A DNA stretch of 64,000 bases from Stagonosporopsis chrysanthemi (GCA_022560025.1 JAFISE010000120.1:1-64000), one strand, 5' to 3'; positions 23,285 through 33,920 are shown, counted from the stretch's first letter. A program made the numbers and translations. Notes: generated by a model from the letters alone, not told the origin.

Positions 23285-24321
23285 TTAAGCTAGAGCCTTA
23301 CTAACGTTGCTTATCTCCTCTTTAGCGTCTACTATAAGAGTATCTAAAGGAAGCTAAGCCTTCTTAGGCACAGTTTGCTTAGGACCCTTGCCCCTAGTGC
23401 TCTGCTGTAGAGCCTTAACTACTAGAGCCTGCAGGGATACTACAGCCTGCCTAAGCTCTGCTACCTTATCCTGTAGGGACCTTACCTACGCAGTAAGCGC
23501 CCCTATTACCTCTATTAAGGCCTAATTAGTAACAGGCTAGACGTAGTACTAATAGAGTAACACGTTAGCAGCTGACACCTCTTTAAGCTGCGCAGTTGCT
23601 ACCTGCACTACACTTGCTAAGGCATAGGCTGACTAACAGAGGTTATCCTAAGTAGTCTTACAAACAGCCTGCACAGCTGTTGCCTCTAGCTCTCTTAACT
23701 CTCTACTTTCCTCTGCTATAGCCTCTTTCTACGCAACAAGGTTGCCCTAAAAAGCATTGTACTTAGGTCTAATGTAAATTAGCACTTATTTAAAAGTTAG
23801 CCTAAGAACTAATAGGAAGAGAGTAATAGTAATTAAACTAGACAACACTTCTTGTTCTAAAGTGTGTAATAAGTACACTTTAATAACAATGCCTTGTTAA
23901 AGGCATACACTACTGTGTTCTTCTGCACAAAGGCCTAAATTAAACAAAGGCAGATAACTTAATAGGCTACTGCAAGAGCGCTAGGAGAGACAGGTATTAG
24001 CATAGTAACTAAAAAACAAGCCTAGTAACAGTTAGTAGTAATTAGATAAAGTTGTTTAAAGTACTTGCAGTAAGAATTAGTGTCTGTTAGAGAACAGAAA
24101 CAGGCAGAGCACGCGTTGTTTACTTAAAAAGCACGCTGTAAGCAATTTAACCTAATTAAGAAGTAGATTAAACGTGTTTCTACAGTTACTACAACTTTAG
24201 TAAAAGCTACTCTGTTAGCGCAGGCTCTTATAACAGCTATAAGCCTAGTAACAATCTAATTTGCCTAGTTATTGTTACTAGAGAGCTTGCCTAGGACAGA
24301 TAAGTGCAGAGTAGCTAACAT
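23285..24321 (-). pseudogene. Antisense frame in element B: Cys-containing part plus coiled coil
   Basis: On the strand opposite gag-pol, between the chromodomain and the 3' LTR. From an ATG at 24321 the first part reads MLATLHLSVLGKLSSNNN, then NNACSACFCSLTDTNSYCKYF (a Cys cluster). In another register, from about 23880 down to a stop at 23285-23287, the product is a coiled coil: EAIAEESRELRELEATAVQAV, then VRSLQDKVAELRQAVVSLQ and KGPKQTVPKKA, ending LIVDAKEEISNVSKALA. Interruptions in the coiled-coil frame are TAG or TAA where a CAG/CAA Gln codon is expected. The shift between the parts may be an intron or an indel. Also present in element A. Function unknown; antisense frames at this position are known from some plant gypsy elements. 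Confidence 0.6.
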
Positions 24322-24498
24322 AGGTTGTGCAGCAAAACCTAAATAGAAGTTAACAACAGTAAAGAAAGACTAGAGTCTTAAAACAAATAGAAGTTAGATA
24401 TATTTTACACCTTTCTAAAGTTTAAACCTTTATAGTACAAGAATTTTCCTTACAATTTTACAGAATTAGAGACAATCTGCCTATAAAGAAGAAGGTAA

Positions 24499-24776
24499 TG
24501 TAAGAACAAGCTAAGTTCTTTAAGCCTATCTTATATTACCTAACAACTACCTAACTTAGATCTGTCTTCTAACTGCTCCTTAGTATAGTCTTCCCTAAGC
24601 TTCTAGGTATAAGAAGAGAAGCCTCTACAGAGTTTAGATAGATAGTTTTAAAGTATCCTTTTGTACAAGACCTATAGGAATAGAGATCTAGTCCTGTAGT
24701 TTATCTTAGTGCTCCTATACACCTTGTAGCAGATACCTATGTGATTTAGACCCTTCTAGCATCCTGCGTCGATACA
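24499..24776 (+). repeat. LTR 3, 3' LTR of element B
   Basis: 278 bases, starts TGTAAGAACAAGC and ends TCGATACA, apparently the least mutated ending of the four. TTTTA follows it. Confidence 0.9.
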
Positions 24777-24781
24777 TTTTA

Positions 24782-26600
24782 TAACTACTAAAGTCTTAAA
24801 TACCTAACAAGTTAGGTAGGTAGAAGCACTTGCTCTAATTAACTTCTAAATCAAGTACACCTTAGAGAAGAATAACAAGAAAGTAGATATCTTTAGCTAA
24901 AGAGAGTAAGACTTAGCTAACCTTAAGTTAGCTTAAAAGAATAACTACTCCTAAGTAATACTAGGACTTTATTAGCTTTATAGCTGTATTAACTTTAACT
25001 TTGCCTAGGTCTACTTTTTATATTCTTTAGTCTCTGCTATTTGTATGTTGCAACCTAAGATGTAGTTAGACTTATTAAAGCTAATTAAAGCTGTACTAAG
25101 ACACAATTACTAAGCCTTTAAAAAAGAGTATAAATTGCTAGCTTCTAGCTATTAGATCTATAACAGTCTGCTTTTATACTAAGATTATCTGTGCGTAGTC
25201 CTAGACTTAGTGCTGTGCACTTGCCTTATCTAAGAAGCTTACAACTAAGTATCTACTGCTTACCTAAGCGCAAAGAAAACCTACTAGCTACTATCTTAAT
25301 AGTATTACTAGCAAAGTATAGGCGCTAGCTGTAAACAATATATGCAAAACTGTATCTCTTATTATTATAAGTATCTAAAGCAGACCTAACTCTATAAGTA
25401 CTTTTACTTACTACCTATCTTTAATTAACCTATACAGTACCTATATATAGATTTTAAAGATTTTCTAAAGAACAAAGCTAGATATAATTAAATACTTATT
25501 ATTATTAACTACTTAATAAAACAAGCAATTACTATCTTATACTATAAAACAACAACTGTACAAGAAATAGCTTCTTTGTTTATTTAATAAGTCTATTATT
25601 TTAGTTATACTTTTAAATTAATAGTATTTAATTATAGACCCTAGTTTGTGTCCTGTTTCTAGTCTAAGTTCTATTAGATTATTAGTGTTAAAGTTAAGCT
25701 TTTTACTACTTACTATAAGGAACCTAACAGCTAAACAAAGATTATAAACAAGTATATTAACTAGCAGCTATAACTGTTTATAACGTACTATTAAGAGAAC
25801 TAGTCTAAATTACTGCTGCTTATTAACTGTGCACAGCTTACTTTATTTTATTCTAGTATTAGAATAACTTTCTATTAAGTATTGTTTAGAAGTAAACCTA
25901 GACAAAGCTAGCAGTAAAACAGATATAATATAGATATAACTCCTTGTAACAACCTAAACTACTAGGATGCACTTGCTCTAGTAACCTACATACACGAAGC
26001 CTAGAAGGTAGCTAAAGAGAATATAAAAAAGGCGCAGCTGCAAATAAAAGCTACTAAGAATAAGTACTACAGTCTAGTTAACTAGGCAGTAGGTAATAAA
26101 GTATACTTATTAACTAAGAACTTAGCTGTTAAGTATCTTAGCTAAAAGCTATCTAACTTCTAAGAAGGTTTATTTAAAGTCTTTAAACAAGTTAGTTATT
26201 TATAGCGTTTAAAACTTTCTTCTAGCTTATAAATCTATAATATCTTTGCTCTAGATATACTCTGCAAAGACCTAGTAGACTTTTTGCCTAGACAAGAAGC
26301 CTTAAAACTCTTAGATATTCTAATTTAAAGAGTTAAAGAATAAGAAGTATAAAAAATACTTATAAGTAAGCTAGTCTAACAATACTTAAAGTACTGTGTA
26401 AGTTAGCTAGAATATAACTCTAACTCTACCTAGTACCTAGTAGAAAACTTTAAGAATGCTCCTTATAAGCTAAGAGCGTTTTATAATAAGTATTTGTAAT
26501 TACTAGGTCTTCTAAAGCAGTTACTAAATTAGATTAAATTCTAAGAAGAAAACAGCTAGTAATAGTTTAAGTAAGCACGTTATAAATTAAAAAGATAAAA
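24782..26600 (+). pseudogene. Right half of element A pol: RNase H end, integrase, chromodomain
   Basis: Resumes in the RNase H region immediately after the TTTTA duplication and is collinear with 21386-23170 of element B. Integrase is readable at 25430-25700 and the chromodomain remnant at 26350-26470 (YLVENFKN). Heavier RIP than B. Confidence 0.8.
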
Positions 26601-26679
26601 AAGACCTAGACTACTCTAAACCTTTACTAACTTAACTAAGTAATAAAGGAAAATGTCTACCTTACTGTATATATAGTAA

Positions 26680-27718
26680 TTAAGCTAGAGCCTTACTAAC
26701 ATTGCTTATCTTCTTCTTAGTATCTACTAAGAGAGTATTTAAATTAGCTAATGCTTTTTTAAATACTAACTTCTTTAGGCTCTTACTTCTAGTACTCTGC
26801 TATAGAGCTTTAACTACTAGAGCCTACAAGAATACTACTGCCTGCCTTAGCTCTGCTACCTTATTGCGCAGGGACTTTACCTGTGCAGTAAGCGCCCTTA
26901 TTACTTCTATTAAGGCTTAATTAGTAATAAGCTAGATATAGTACTAATAGAGTAATATATTAGCAGCTAACACCTCTTTAAGCTGTACAGTTGCTACTTA
27001 CACTATACTTGCTAAGGTATAAGCTAACTAACAGAAGTTATTTTAAGCAGTCTTATAGACAGCTTGTATAGCTATTACTTCTAGCTTCTTTAACTCTTTA
27101 CTTTCTTCTACTATAGCCTTTTCTTACACAATAAAGTTGCTTTAAAAAGTATTTTACTTAGGTCTAATATAAATTAGCACCTATTTAAAAGTTAGCCTAA
27201 AGACTAATAAAAAAAAAGTAATAGTAATTAAGCTAGATAACACTTCTTGTTCTAAAGTATATAATAAACATTCTTTAACAACAATACCTTGTTAAAGGTA
27301 TACACTACTATATTCTCTTATATAAAGGCCTAAATTAAATAAAAGTAAATAACCTAATAGACTACTATAAAAGTACTAAAAGAGACAGGTATTAGTATAG
27401 TAACTAAAAAATAAGCCTAGTAATAGTTAGCAGCAATTAGATAGAGTTGTTTAAAGTACTTGCAGCAAGAATTAGTATTTGTTAGAGAACAGAAACAGGC
27501 AGAGTATACGTTGTTTACTTAAGAAGTATGCTATAAGCAATTTAACCTAATTAAGAAGTAGATTAAATATATTTTTACAGTTACTACAACTTTAGTAAAA
27601 GCTACTTTGTTATAGTGCAGGCTCTTATAACAGCTATAAGCTTAGTAATAATCTAATTTACTTAGTTATTATTACTAAAGAGCTTGCCTAGGACAGATAA
27701 GTATAAAGTAGCTAATAT
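26680..27718 (-). pseudogene. Antisense frame in element A
   Basis: Counterpart of the antisense frame at 23285-24321. The stop (26680-26682) and its surroundings align directly; the start codon position at 27716-27718 reads ATA instead of ATG (a G-to-A change). The coiled-coil segment is still readable but has more stops. Its presence in both copies shows it belongs to the family and did not arise in one copy. Confidence 0.5.
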
Positions 27719-27894
27719 AGCTTGTGCAGAAAAACCTAAATAGAGGTTAACAACAGTAAAGAAAGACTAGAGTCTTAAGACAGATAAGAGTTAGATATAT
27801 TCTATGCCTTACTAAAGTTTAAACTTTTATAGCACAAGAATTCTCTTATAATTTTGCAGAATTAGAGACAATCTGCTTACAAAGAAAAGAGTAA

Positions 27895-28172
27895 TATAAA
27901 AATAAGCTTAGTTCTTTAAGCTTACCTTTTACTACCTAATAACTACTTAACTTAGATCTGTCTTCTAAATACTCTTTAGTACAGTCTTCTCTAAGCTCCT
28001 AGGTATAAGAGAAGAAGCCTCTATAGAGTTTAGATAGATAGTTTTAAAGTATCTTTTTATACAAGACCTATAGAAATAGAGATCTAGTTCTATAGTTTAT
28101 CTTAGTGCTTTTATATACTTTATAGTAGATACCTATACAATTTAGACTCTTTTAGTATTCTGTGTTGTTATA
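27895..28172 (+). repeat. LTR 4, 3' LTR of element A
   Basis: 278 bases, starts TATAAAAATAAGC (four transitions from the consensus start) and ends TTGTTATA. The inverted pogo fragment begins at the next base. Confidence 0.88.
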
Positions 28173-29240
28173 CCTATATATTTTCTTTAGAGAGGTAAAA
28201 TAGCTTATATTAAGTAGCTATAAAAAGTACAATAAATATAGAAGTATATATAGTAATAATCTTATTATCTTTATAGTATTTCTAGAAATCTAGCAAGTTA
28301 TAGCTCTTATAACTATTAATAACTAGTAGATAGTAGCTACTAACAGTATACTCTTTTATATATATATTAAAATACTTTAACTAGTTAAGACTAAGTTTAT
28401 TAGTAGTTTAGCTGTTCTTAGAGACTCTTATAACCTAATTATAGGGCAGATTGTCTTCTTTATACTAGTTTAAGAAGTAGTTGTAGCCCTAGAAGATAAT
28501 AAAGAGTAGAATAGCCTACTCTTTAGTATTAATACTCTTAATAACTATTGTCTACTCTTAATTGCCTAGCTAGACCTGCTTTAGTTGTCTTTGTCTCTCT
28601 AAAGCTGTAACAACTGCTTTAGTAGATATCTAGCCTATTATAAAGCTTGTCTTATTAAAGTTATAGGTATTAATATTCTAGATGCTATACTTAGCTTTAA
28701 TATTAGCTACTAGGCTAAACTAGCCCTAGATTACTTTAGAATCCTTGCAAAGAGCTCTCTTATAGTTGTACTTGTAATTAAACTTTACTTTAAGCTCTAG
28801 TTAGCACTTAACAAACGTACTAGGCTAGTTTAGGCTAATATAGCCTAGACTGCGCTTAGTGCGCAGAGAATTAGCTATATTAGCTATAGCTAACAGGCAG
28901 AGAGTAAATCTTTGCGCGTCTAACTTAAGTATATACTTAACAATTACTTACTCCTTATTATTATCTAGTCTTTGCAAGTTAGGTATTATATTAGCGCGTA
29001 AAGGTTATCCTGCATATTAATTAGATAGTGTCTTTTAAAGAACGCTATAGATTATTTAGAGGTAAGATAAGTTAAGTAGATAATATTCTTAGTATACTAG
29101 TTATTATTAAAGCTAGATAGATAGCTTCTAATCTTATAGAGTATATAAAACTATAATATATATTAGCAAATATCTATAAGCTAAGAATAGAAAGTTATAA
29201 AGAAAGGTTTACTTATAGATAAACTTACTAAAAGAGCTTT
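28173..29240 (-). pseudogene. Inverted, truncated pogo transposase of the same kind as the element at 29,750
   Basis: Minus-strand reading gives successive pogo blocks: VIVKYILKLDAQRFTL (CENP-B-type HTH, about 28930), STFVKC and LELKVKFNYKYNYKRALCKD (about 28790), TYNFNKTSFI (first Asp changed to Asn, about 28650), ISTKAVVTALERQRQLK, FIIF and GYNYFLN, VIRVSKNS, and LLVINSYKSYN (second catalytic Asp site changed to Asn, about 28300). The frame is cut at 28173 by the 3' LTR of element A before the third catalytic block. All interruptions are RIP-type. The 5' end and terminal repeat are not resolved. Confidence 0.78.
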
Positions 29241-29747
29241 TTCTAGACTTTTATAGACACTTTTTAGGTGTGTATAATTTGCTCTAGACACTTAACAGTG
29301 TCCTAGGCTAAGACAATATATTTATAGTAGGCTATAGTATTAGTATTATTATTAAGCTCTTTTTTATACTTAGACTAGTCTAGGTTATAACTTAACTGCG
29401 CACTCTTTCTAGAACTAGAGTATAAGGCTAGAGTACTATTATGCTTAAGATTCTAACGCTTTACAAGGTTATTATAGATAGAGATAAGTATAAAGCTAAG
29501 CTAATAATAGTACTACTTTACTATCTTAAAAGATTTAGTAGACAGTATAAAGAACTTAGCAACCTTACTCTAATACTTATAAAGTAGCTATTACTAATTA
29601 GTATAAATTAGTATTAGAGTAAAGAAACTAGAACTTACTTTAACATAGTAGCTGTACGTAGCTTTATATATATCTATAGTCTAACACTCTTTATCTTATT
29701 CTTTAATATAGGTTAGAAGATATTTACTTATTTAACTTTAATTTCTA
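29241..29747. other. AT-rich, unidentified RIP-mutated sequence
   Basis: No readable frame. It probably includes the eroded 5' end of the inverted pogo fragment. Its last about 90 bases are repeated in direct orientation just after the intact-looking pogo element (31,612-31,705). Confidence 0.4.
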
Positions 29748-29749
29748 TA

Positions 29750-29812
29750 ACGTACCTCACGGGCAAGTGGCTCACCCGAGCGAGTGGCTCACTTTTGCCA
29801 AGACCACACCAA
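29750..29812 (+). repeat. Left terminal inverted repeat of the young pogo element
   Basis: 63 bases beginning ACGTACCTCACGGGC. It holds a direct repeat of the type AGTGGCTCAC, once at about 29766 and again at about 29783. Confidence 0.92.
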
Positions 29813-29829
29813 ACTTCACTCTACCTATA

Positions 29830-31482
29830 ATGCCTCTACGCAACAACGCAATAAAGCTCTTAAATAAAGCAGATATACAGCTTGCTCTCCAGGCTATCTA
29901 TCAAGACGCGACACTCTCTCAGCGACGTGCTGCAGCTATCTACAACGTGCCTCAAAAGACACTTAGCAACCAACTTGCTGGAACCCCTCTACGACGCGAT
30001 TGCAAGCCCAACTCAATGAAGTTGACAAGCACTGAAGAGGAGGTGATTGTCCAGCATGTATTGAGGCTAGACGAGCGAGGATACTTGCCCCAGCTCGCTG
30101 ATGTAGAGGATATGGCTAATTCTCTGCTTGCTGAGCGCTACTACCCACCTGTTGGCAAGAACTGGGCTAGCACCTTTGTTAAGCGCCGGCCAGAGCTTAA
30201 AGTCAAGTTCAATTGAAAGTACGACTACAAGAGAGCCCTGTGTGAGGATCCTAGGGTGATAGGAGACTGGTTCCGCCTAGTAGAGAATACTAAAGCCAAG
30301 TATAGTATCCTAGATAAAGACACCTACAACTTTGACAAATCTGGCTTTATAATGGGCGTTATATCCACAGGAGCTGTTGTCACAGGCTCTGAGCGTCGAG
30401 GAAGGCCAAAGACAGTGCAGCAGGGCGACAGAGAGTGGACCAGTATCATCCAGGGCATCAATGCGAAGGGCTAGTCTATCCCACCCTTTGTTATCTTCTC
30501 TGGCAAGCACTACCTCTTTGCCTAGTACAAAGAGCCTAGTATACCTGACGACTGGGTTATAAGTGTCTCTGACAACAGCTGGACTAACAATAAGCTTAGA
30601 GTCAAGTGGTTGAAGCACTTTGATGAGCACACTAAGACGCGCACTGTCGGCAGCTACTGGCTGCTTGTTCTGGACGGCCACGAGAGCCACAATTCAGTTA
30701 ATTTCCACCAGTACTGTGAGGAGCACAAGATTATCACTCTATGTATGCCTCTACACTCATCGCACCTGCTGCAGCCGCTTGACGTAGGGTGTTTTGCCCT
30801 GATGAAGAAGGCCTATGGCCGCCAAGCTGAGCGGCTGATGCGGTGCAAGATCACTCGCATCACTAAACTTGAGTTCTTGCCGTGCTTCAAAGCAGCTTTT
30901 GACGCCTTAATCACAGCAAGCAACATTCAGGGAGGGTTTAGAGGCGCTGGCCTAGTCCCACATAACCCAGAGGCTGTAATATTGAAGCTTGAAGTGCGAC
31001 TGTGTACTCTACCACTACCTACTGTAGACAACAGTACGTGGGAGTCTAAAACACCAAGCAACACTCTGGAGTTTAGGTCTCAATTAAAGCTGATTCAAGA
31101 GAGGATTCAGAGACACACTGATAGCTCGCCAACGTCTATAGTTGACGCTCTTAATCAGCTTACTAAAGGCGCAGAGCTGATGGCGCATTTACTAGTTTTA
31201 GTGCGCAACTAGGTCGCTGACCTACAGGCAGCCAACAAGGCTGCTACACGTTGTAAATCACACAAAAGGAAGCGGGTACAGCGAGAGGGGACTCTAACCT
31301 TTGCTAAGGGAGTGCAGCTAACTACTCTAAAGGAGTTTAAGGCCCGTAGTAATAGGAAGAAGGCAAAGAAGAGGTTGCGCGTTGATAGAAGCACTCAGTC
31401 TTTAAGACGCTGTGGCACATGTGGCAAAGTAGGGCATAACGTGCAAACGTGTAGGAAAGATGCGCAGAGTACTAAAGATTAG
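29830..31482 (+). pseudogene. Nearly intact pogo transposase with C-terminal zinc knuckle, four premature stops
   Basis: One frame of 550 codons runs from the ATG at 29830 to the stop at 31480-31482 without any frameshift. It is broken only by TGA at 30214 and TAG at 30472, 30523 and 31210, each one transition from a sense codon. Domains: psq-type HTH (about 8-55, SQRRAAAIYNVPQKTL), CENP-B-type HTH (about 65-125), and DDE_1 with its three Asp residues present: NFDKSGF, LLVLDGHESH and LLQPLDVGCF (second and third Asp 35 residues apart). The C-terminus has a basic stretch and a CX2CX4HX4C knuckle, CGTCGKVGHNVQTC. An in-frame Met at 29767 lies partly in the terminal repeat and was not chosen. 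The inverted fragment at 28173-29240 is a relative. Confidence 0.92.
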
Positions 31483-31548
31483 TGCAATATACTGTGTAGC
31501 ACAGTATACTGCTGTTGTGTACTATAATATTGCAAAGTAGTTGCAGTG

Positions 31549-31611
31549 TTGGTGTGGTCTTGGCAAAAGTGAGCCACTCGCTCAGGTAAGCCACTTGCCC
31601 GTGAGGTACGT
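31549..31611 (-). repeat. Right terminal inverted repeat of the young pogo element
   Basis: 63 bases, reverse complement of the left end with two transitions (at repeat positions 24 and 28). Confidence 0.92.
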
Positions 31612-32497
31612 TATATACTCTTATATATTCTTTAGCTAGACGCTCTTTGTTCTATTCTCTAGTATAGGTTGTAAGATATTAACTTGTTTAAGTTTAACTC
31701 CTGTCTGCGTCTACGTGCTTCTTCTAGTAGTCTAGCATCTTACTATACTATTTAATCTTTTCTTTTCTTTTATTTTACTAGAGTGTATTTAAAAGAGTTT
31801 CCTTGCAGAAATCTTATAGTAGGTTCTTATCTAGGTTCTTTCTTCTTGCTGTCTTATTTAACTACTTATCTAGTACTTTAAGTAGTTTGCAAGTTGTACT
31901 ACTCTTTTATATATAGGCAGTGTATTCTGTCTATACTACTAGGTACTTATAATCTTTTCTTTCTAGCCTAACAAGTCTTTCTATATAGATCTTTTTTACT
32001 ATCTATTCTTTTACTATAAACCTATTATTGTTTAGAATAGCTAAGAGTAGAAGTTAGGAGTTGTTAGATTGCTAGCCTGTTAGAAGATTCTGCAGATGCA
32101 GCTGCAATTAGTCTACGTAGAATACTAGGTAGATTTTTTCTAGAACGTTAAATTTAATATTATAAGAAGAGTACTTAAATTCCTTTAAAAATAAAGTATC
32201 TAAAGAACTAGATAAGAAATTTAATATTTTCTAACACTAAAGTTAAAGCTTATATACTAGTTACTAAACTAAATTTCAATATCTAAGTTTATTAATAAGG
32301 TTTAAATTTTCTCAGTCTACTAGTTAAAAAAGTACCTTAAATATTAGGAATTTTAGAAAACTTTCTACTATAAAGTTGTAGAGACTTAAATTTAACCTAT
32401 AGTAACTGTAATAAAGTATCTAAGTCTCTTAACTAGATAAAGAGTTATTTAGCTTTAAAGATGCTAAATTTTGCTGCTTTTACTAGTAAAAAGCGGG
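31612..32497. other. AT-rich, unidentified RIP-mutated sequence, right end of the island
   Basis: The first about 95 bases repeat the sequence left of the young pogo element (for example TATAGGTTGTAAGATATTAA against TATAGGTTAGAAGATATTTA). No transposon protein could be recognised in the rest. The AT-rich composition ends abruptly at about 32,495. Confidence 0.45.
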
Positions 32498-33920
32498 TGT
32501 CACGCGAATCCGGGCGCTATGCGTACAGACACGGTACGAGACCGTGCGCATTACGTGATCAAACACGGTAGAGACGACCACGACTGGGATTGAAGGCCGC
32601 ATTTCATGCTCAAGTTATCGCACCTCTTCTTCAAAAAATGTCAAAGGCCCCAGTGGCATGAGCCTCTCGATGATACTAAATATCCATAAACCATATCCTG
32701 GTCCTCATCGGCTTGAGGGAAGGATAGTCGGCCTGGGTTAGAGAACAATTGAGTGGGCGCATGGGTGGTAGCTGCAATCGGCAGGCTATTGTCCAAATGG
32801 CAGTTGAATATGCGCGCAAAAGCTTTCGGTGCTTTCCGGATTTTCTTTTGCCTATTCAGGAGAACCGACACTACTCCAAAAGTACCTAAACCCTGCTTCT
32901 CTGTGTCGTACGCGTGTGTTTTTGTTGGAGGCCTTGTCGGGGTACTGCACACATGGGAGCCATCAAGTCTTACGACCTTAAGGTGGACTAGAGAAACTGG
33001 TAAGGCAAGAGAGTGTCACTACGTTTCTAGGAACTTCGCGATATTCTGTCTCGTGTTGGGAAGCTGAGCATCGCGCACCTGCCACCAGGCTTGAAGCAAG
33101 CAGATGATATAATGCCACTTGTGCGGATCGAGATGAGACAACTTTGATAACTACTGGGGATCTCTAGGGTCTGAAATCGAGAAATCTCGCCTTTCGTATA
33201 CCAGAGGGTCTGATGACTTGTTCGTTGTGGCCATGATGCCATGATCGTGAACGAGGCGAGGCTAGACAGCTTGAGCCAACCCACTGACCAATCGCACTCA
33301 CGTCGGCACGGACAACGCACAACGCAGCCAATCTTGTTCCTTACTCATGGAAAAGACGACGCATGGACAAAAGTAACAAAGGCTTTAGGCCAGAATCGAG
33401 GGACGTTTAAGTGGAGGCAGAGATTTCAGGCGATGAAGCCCGAAGAGCTCCGCTGCTCGGCACGGACGAAAATAGTCGGAGTCCGACCCACGAGGAAGCA
33501 GGAACCATGTCTGTTGAAGCCCTTAAGGTTGTCATAAGGCGGGGGCGGGGAAAATCTGGGGATCGGGACGGGGTAAAAGTGGGGACGGGGACGGGATGAC
33601 AATTCAGGACGCGCTTTCTTACGATACCTACCAACGCTTTCTGTTGGAAAGTTTGAAAAGTCCACACAAATTCCCGGAAACACTTGACACTAGTAATTAT
33701 GGTACTATGATATAACCTCGGTCAACAAGTATTGCAACACGGCCTTTTTCTCGTGTGATCGCGGCTTCCGAGCTACAGCGATACTAGGCATCCAATCATG
33801 TTGTAAGACCCGATGTAAAGGTCCAGCTGAATGGTCTTGCAAAATATAAAGGCGTTCAGTATTTATATGTTGAAGATGTTACAGCAAGATTTACACGCAG
33901 AATCTTAAGGTTTTTCGAAG
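32498..33920. other. Intergenic flank right of the island
   Basis: No intact gene. The first bases (GTGTCACGCGAATCCGGGCG) resemble the repeat at the window start. A minus-strand frame from 33234 (MATTNKSSDPLVYERRDFS, later HKWHYIICLLQAWWQVRD) looks gene-like but has several stops and no recognised family. A G-rich run lies at 33,538-33,597. The esterase promoter is at the right end. Confidence 0.4.
33845..33850 (+). promoter_or_regulatory. TATA box of the tannase-family gene
   Basis: TATAAA 71 bases before the start codon at 33921, in a plausible position for a fungal promoter. Confidence 0.45.

Larger units (their letters stand above)
17543..24776 (+). mobile_element. Ty3/gypsy chromovirus-type LTR retrotransposon B, nested in A
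   Basis: A complete 7234 base element with two 278 base LTRs and a 5 base target duplication TTTTA at 17538-17542 and 24777-24781. Order: LTR, gag with CCHC knuckle, protease region, reverse transcriptase, RNase H, integrase, chromodomain (Ty3/gypsy order), antisense frame, LTR. RIP is present but lighter than in A, particularly over 21400-24480, so B probably entered later (inference supported by nesting). Confidence 0.92.
13699..28172 (+). mobile_element. Ty3/gypsy chromovirus-type LTR retrotransposon A, RIP-mutated and split by element B
   Basis: Left part 13699-17542 and right part 24782-28172 together make about 7235 bases, against 7234 in element B, and they are collinear with B throughout. 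The 5' LTR (13699-13976) and 3' LTR (27895-28172) are each 278 bases. Both end in a TNTTATA variant that differs from the LTRs of B, confirming the pairing. The left part holds gag and pol to the RNase H region; the right part resumes at RNase H and runs through integrase, chromodomain and the antisense frame. This copy is more heavily mutated than B. No target duplication is seen: the flanks are TATCT on the left and CCTAT on the right. Confidence 0.87.
29750..31611 (+). mobile_element. Young, lightly mutated pogo-type DNA transposon
   Basis: 1862 bases between TA duplications (29748-29749 and 31612-31613), with 63 base terminal inverted repeats that differ at two positions, both transitions. 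Its base composition is normal although it sits in extremely AT-rich, RIP-mutated DNA, so it inserted after the main round of RIP or escaped it. The transposase frame occupies 29830-31482. Confidence 0.93.

Noticed and set aside
26702..26920. 72-codon plus-strand ORF in the AT-rich island
   Set aside because: It is the reverse side of the antisense coiled-coil frame in element A, left open by chance.
29767..29829. Upstream Met at 29767 as transposase start
   Set aside because: The first codons would lie in the terminal inverted repeat; the Met at 29830 begins the conserved helix-turn-helix region.
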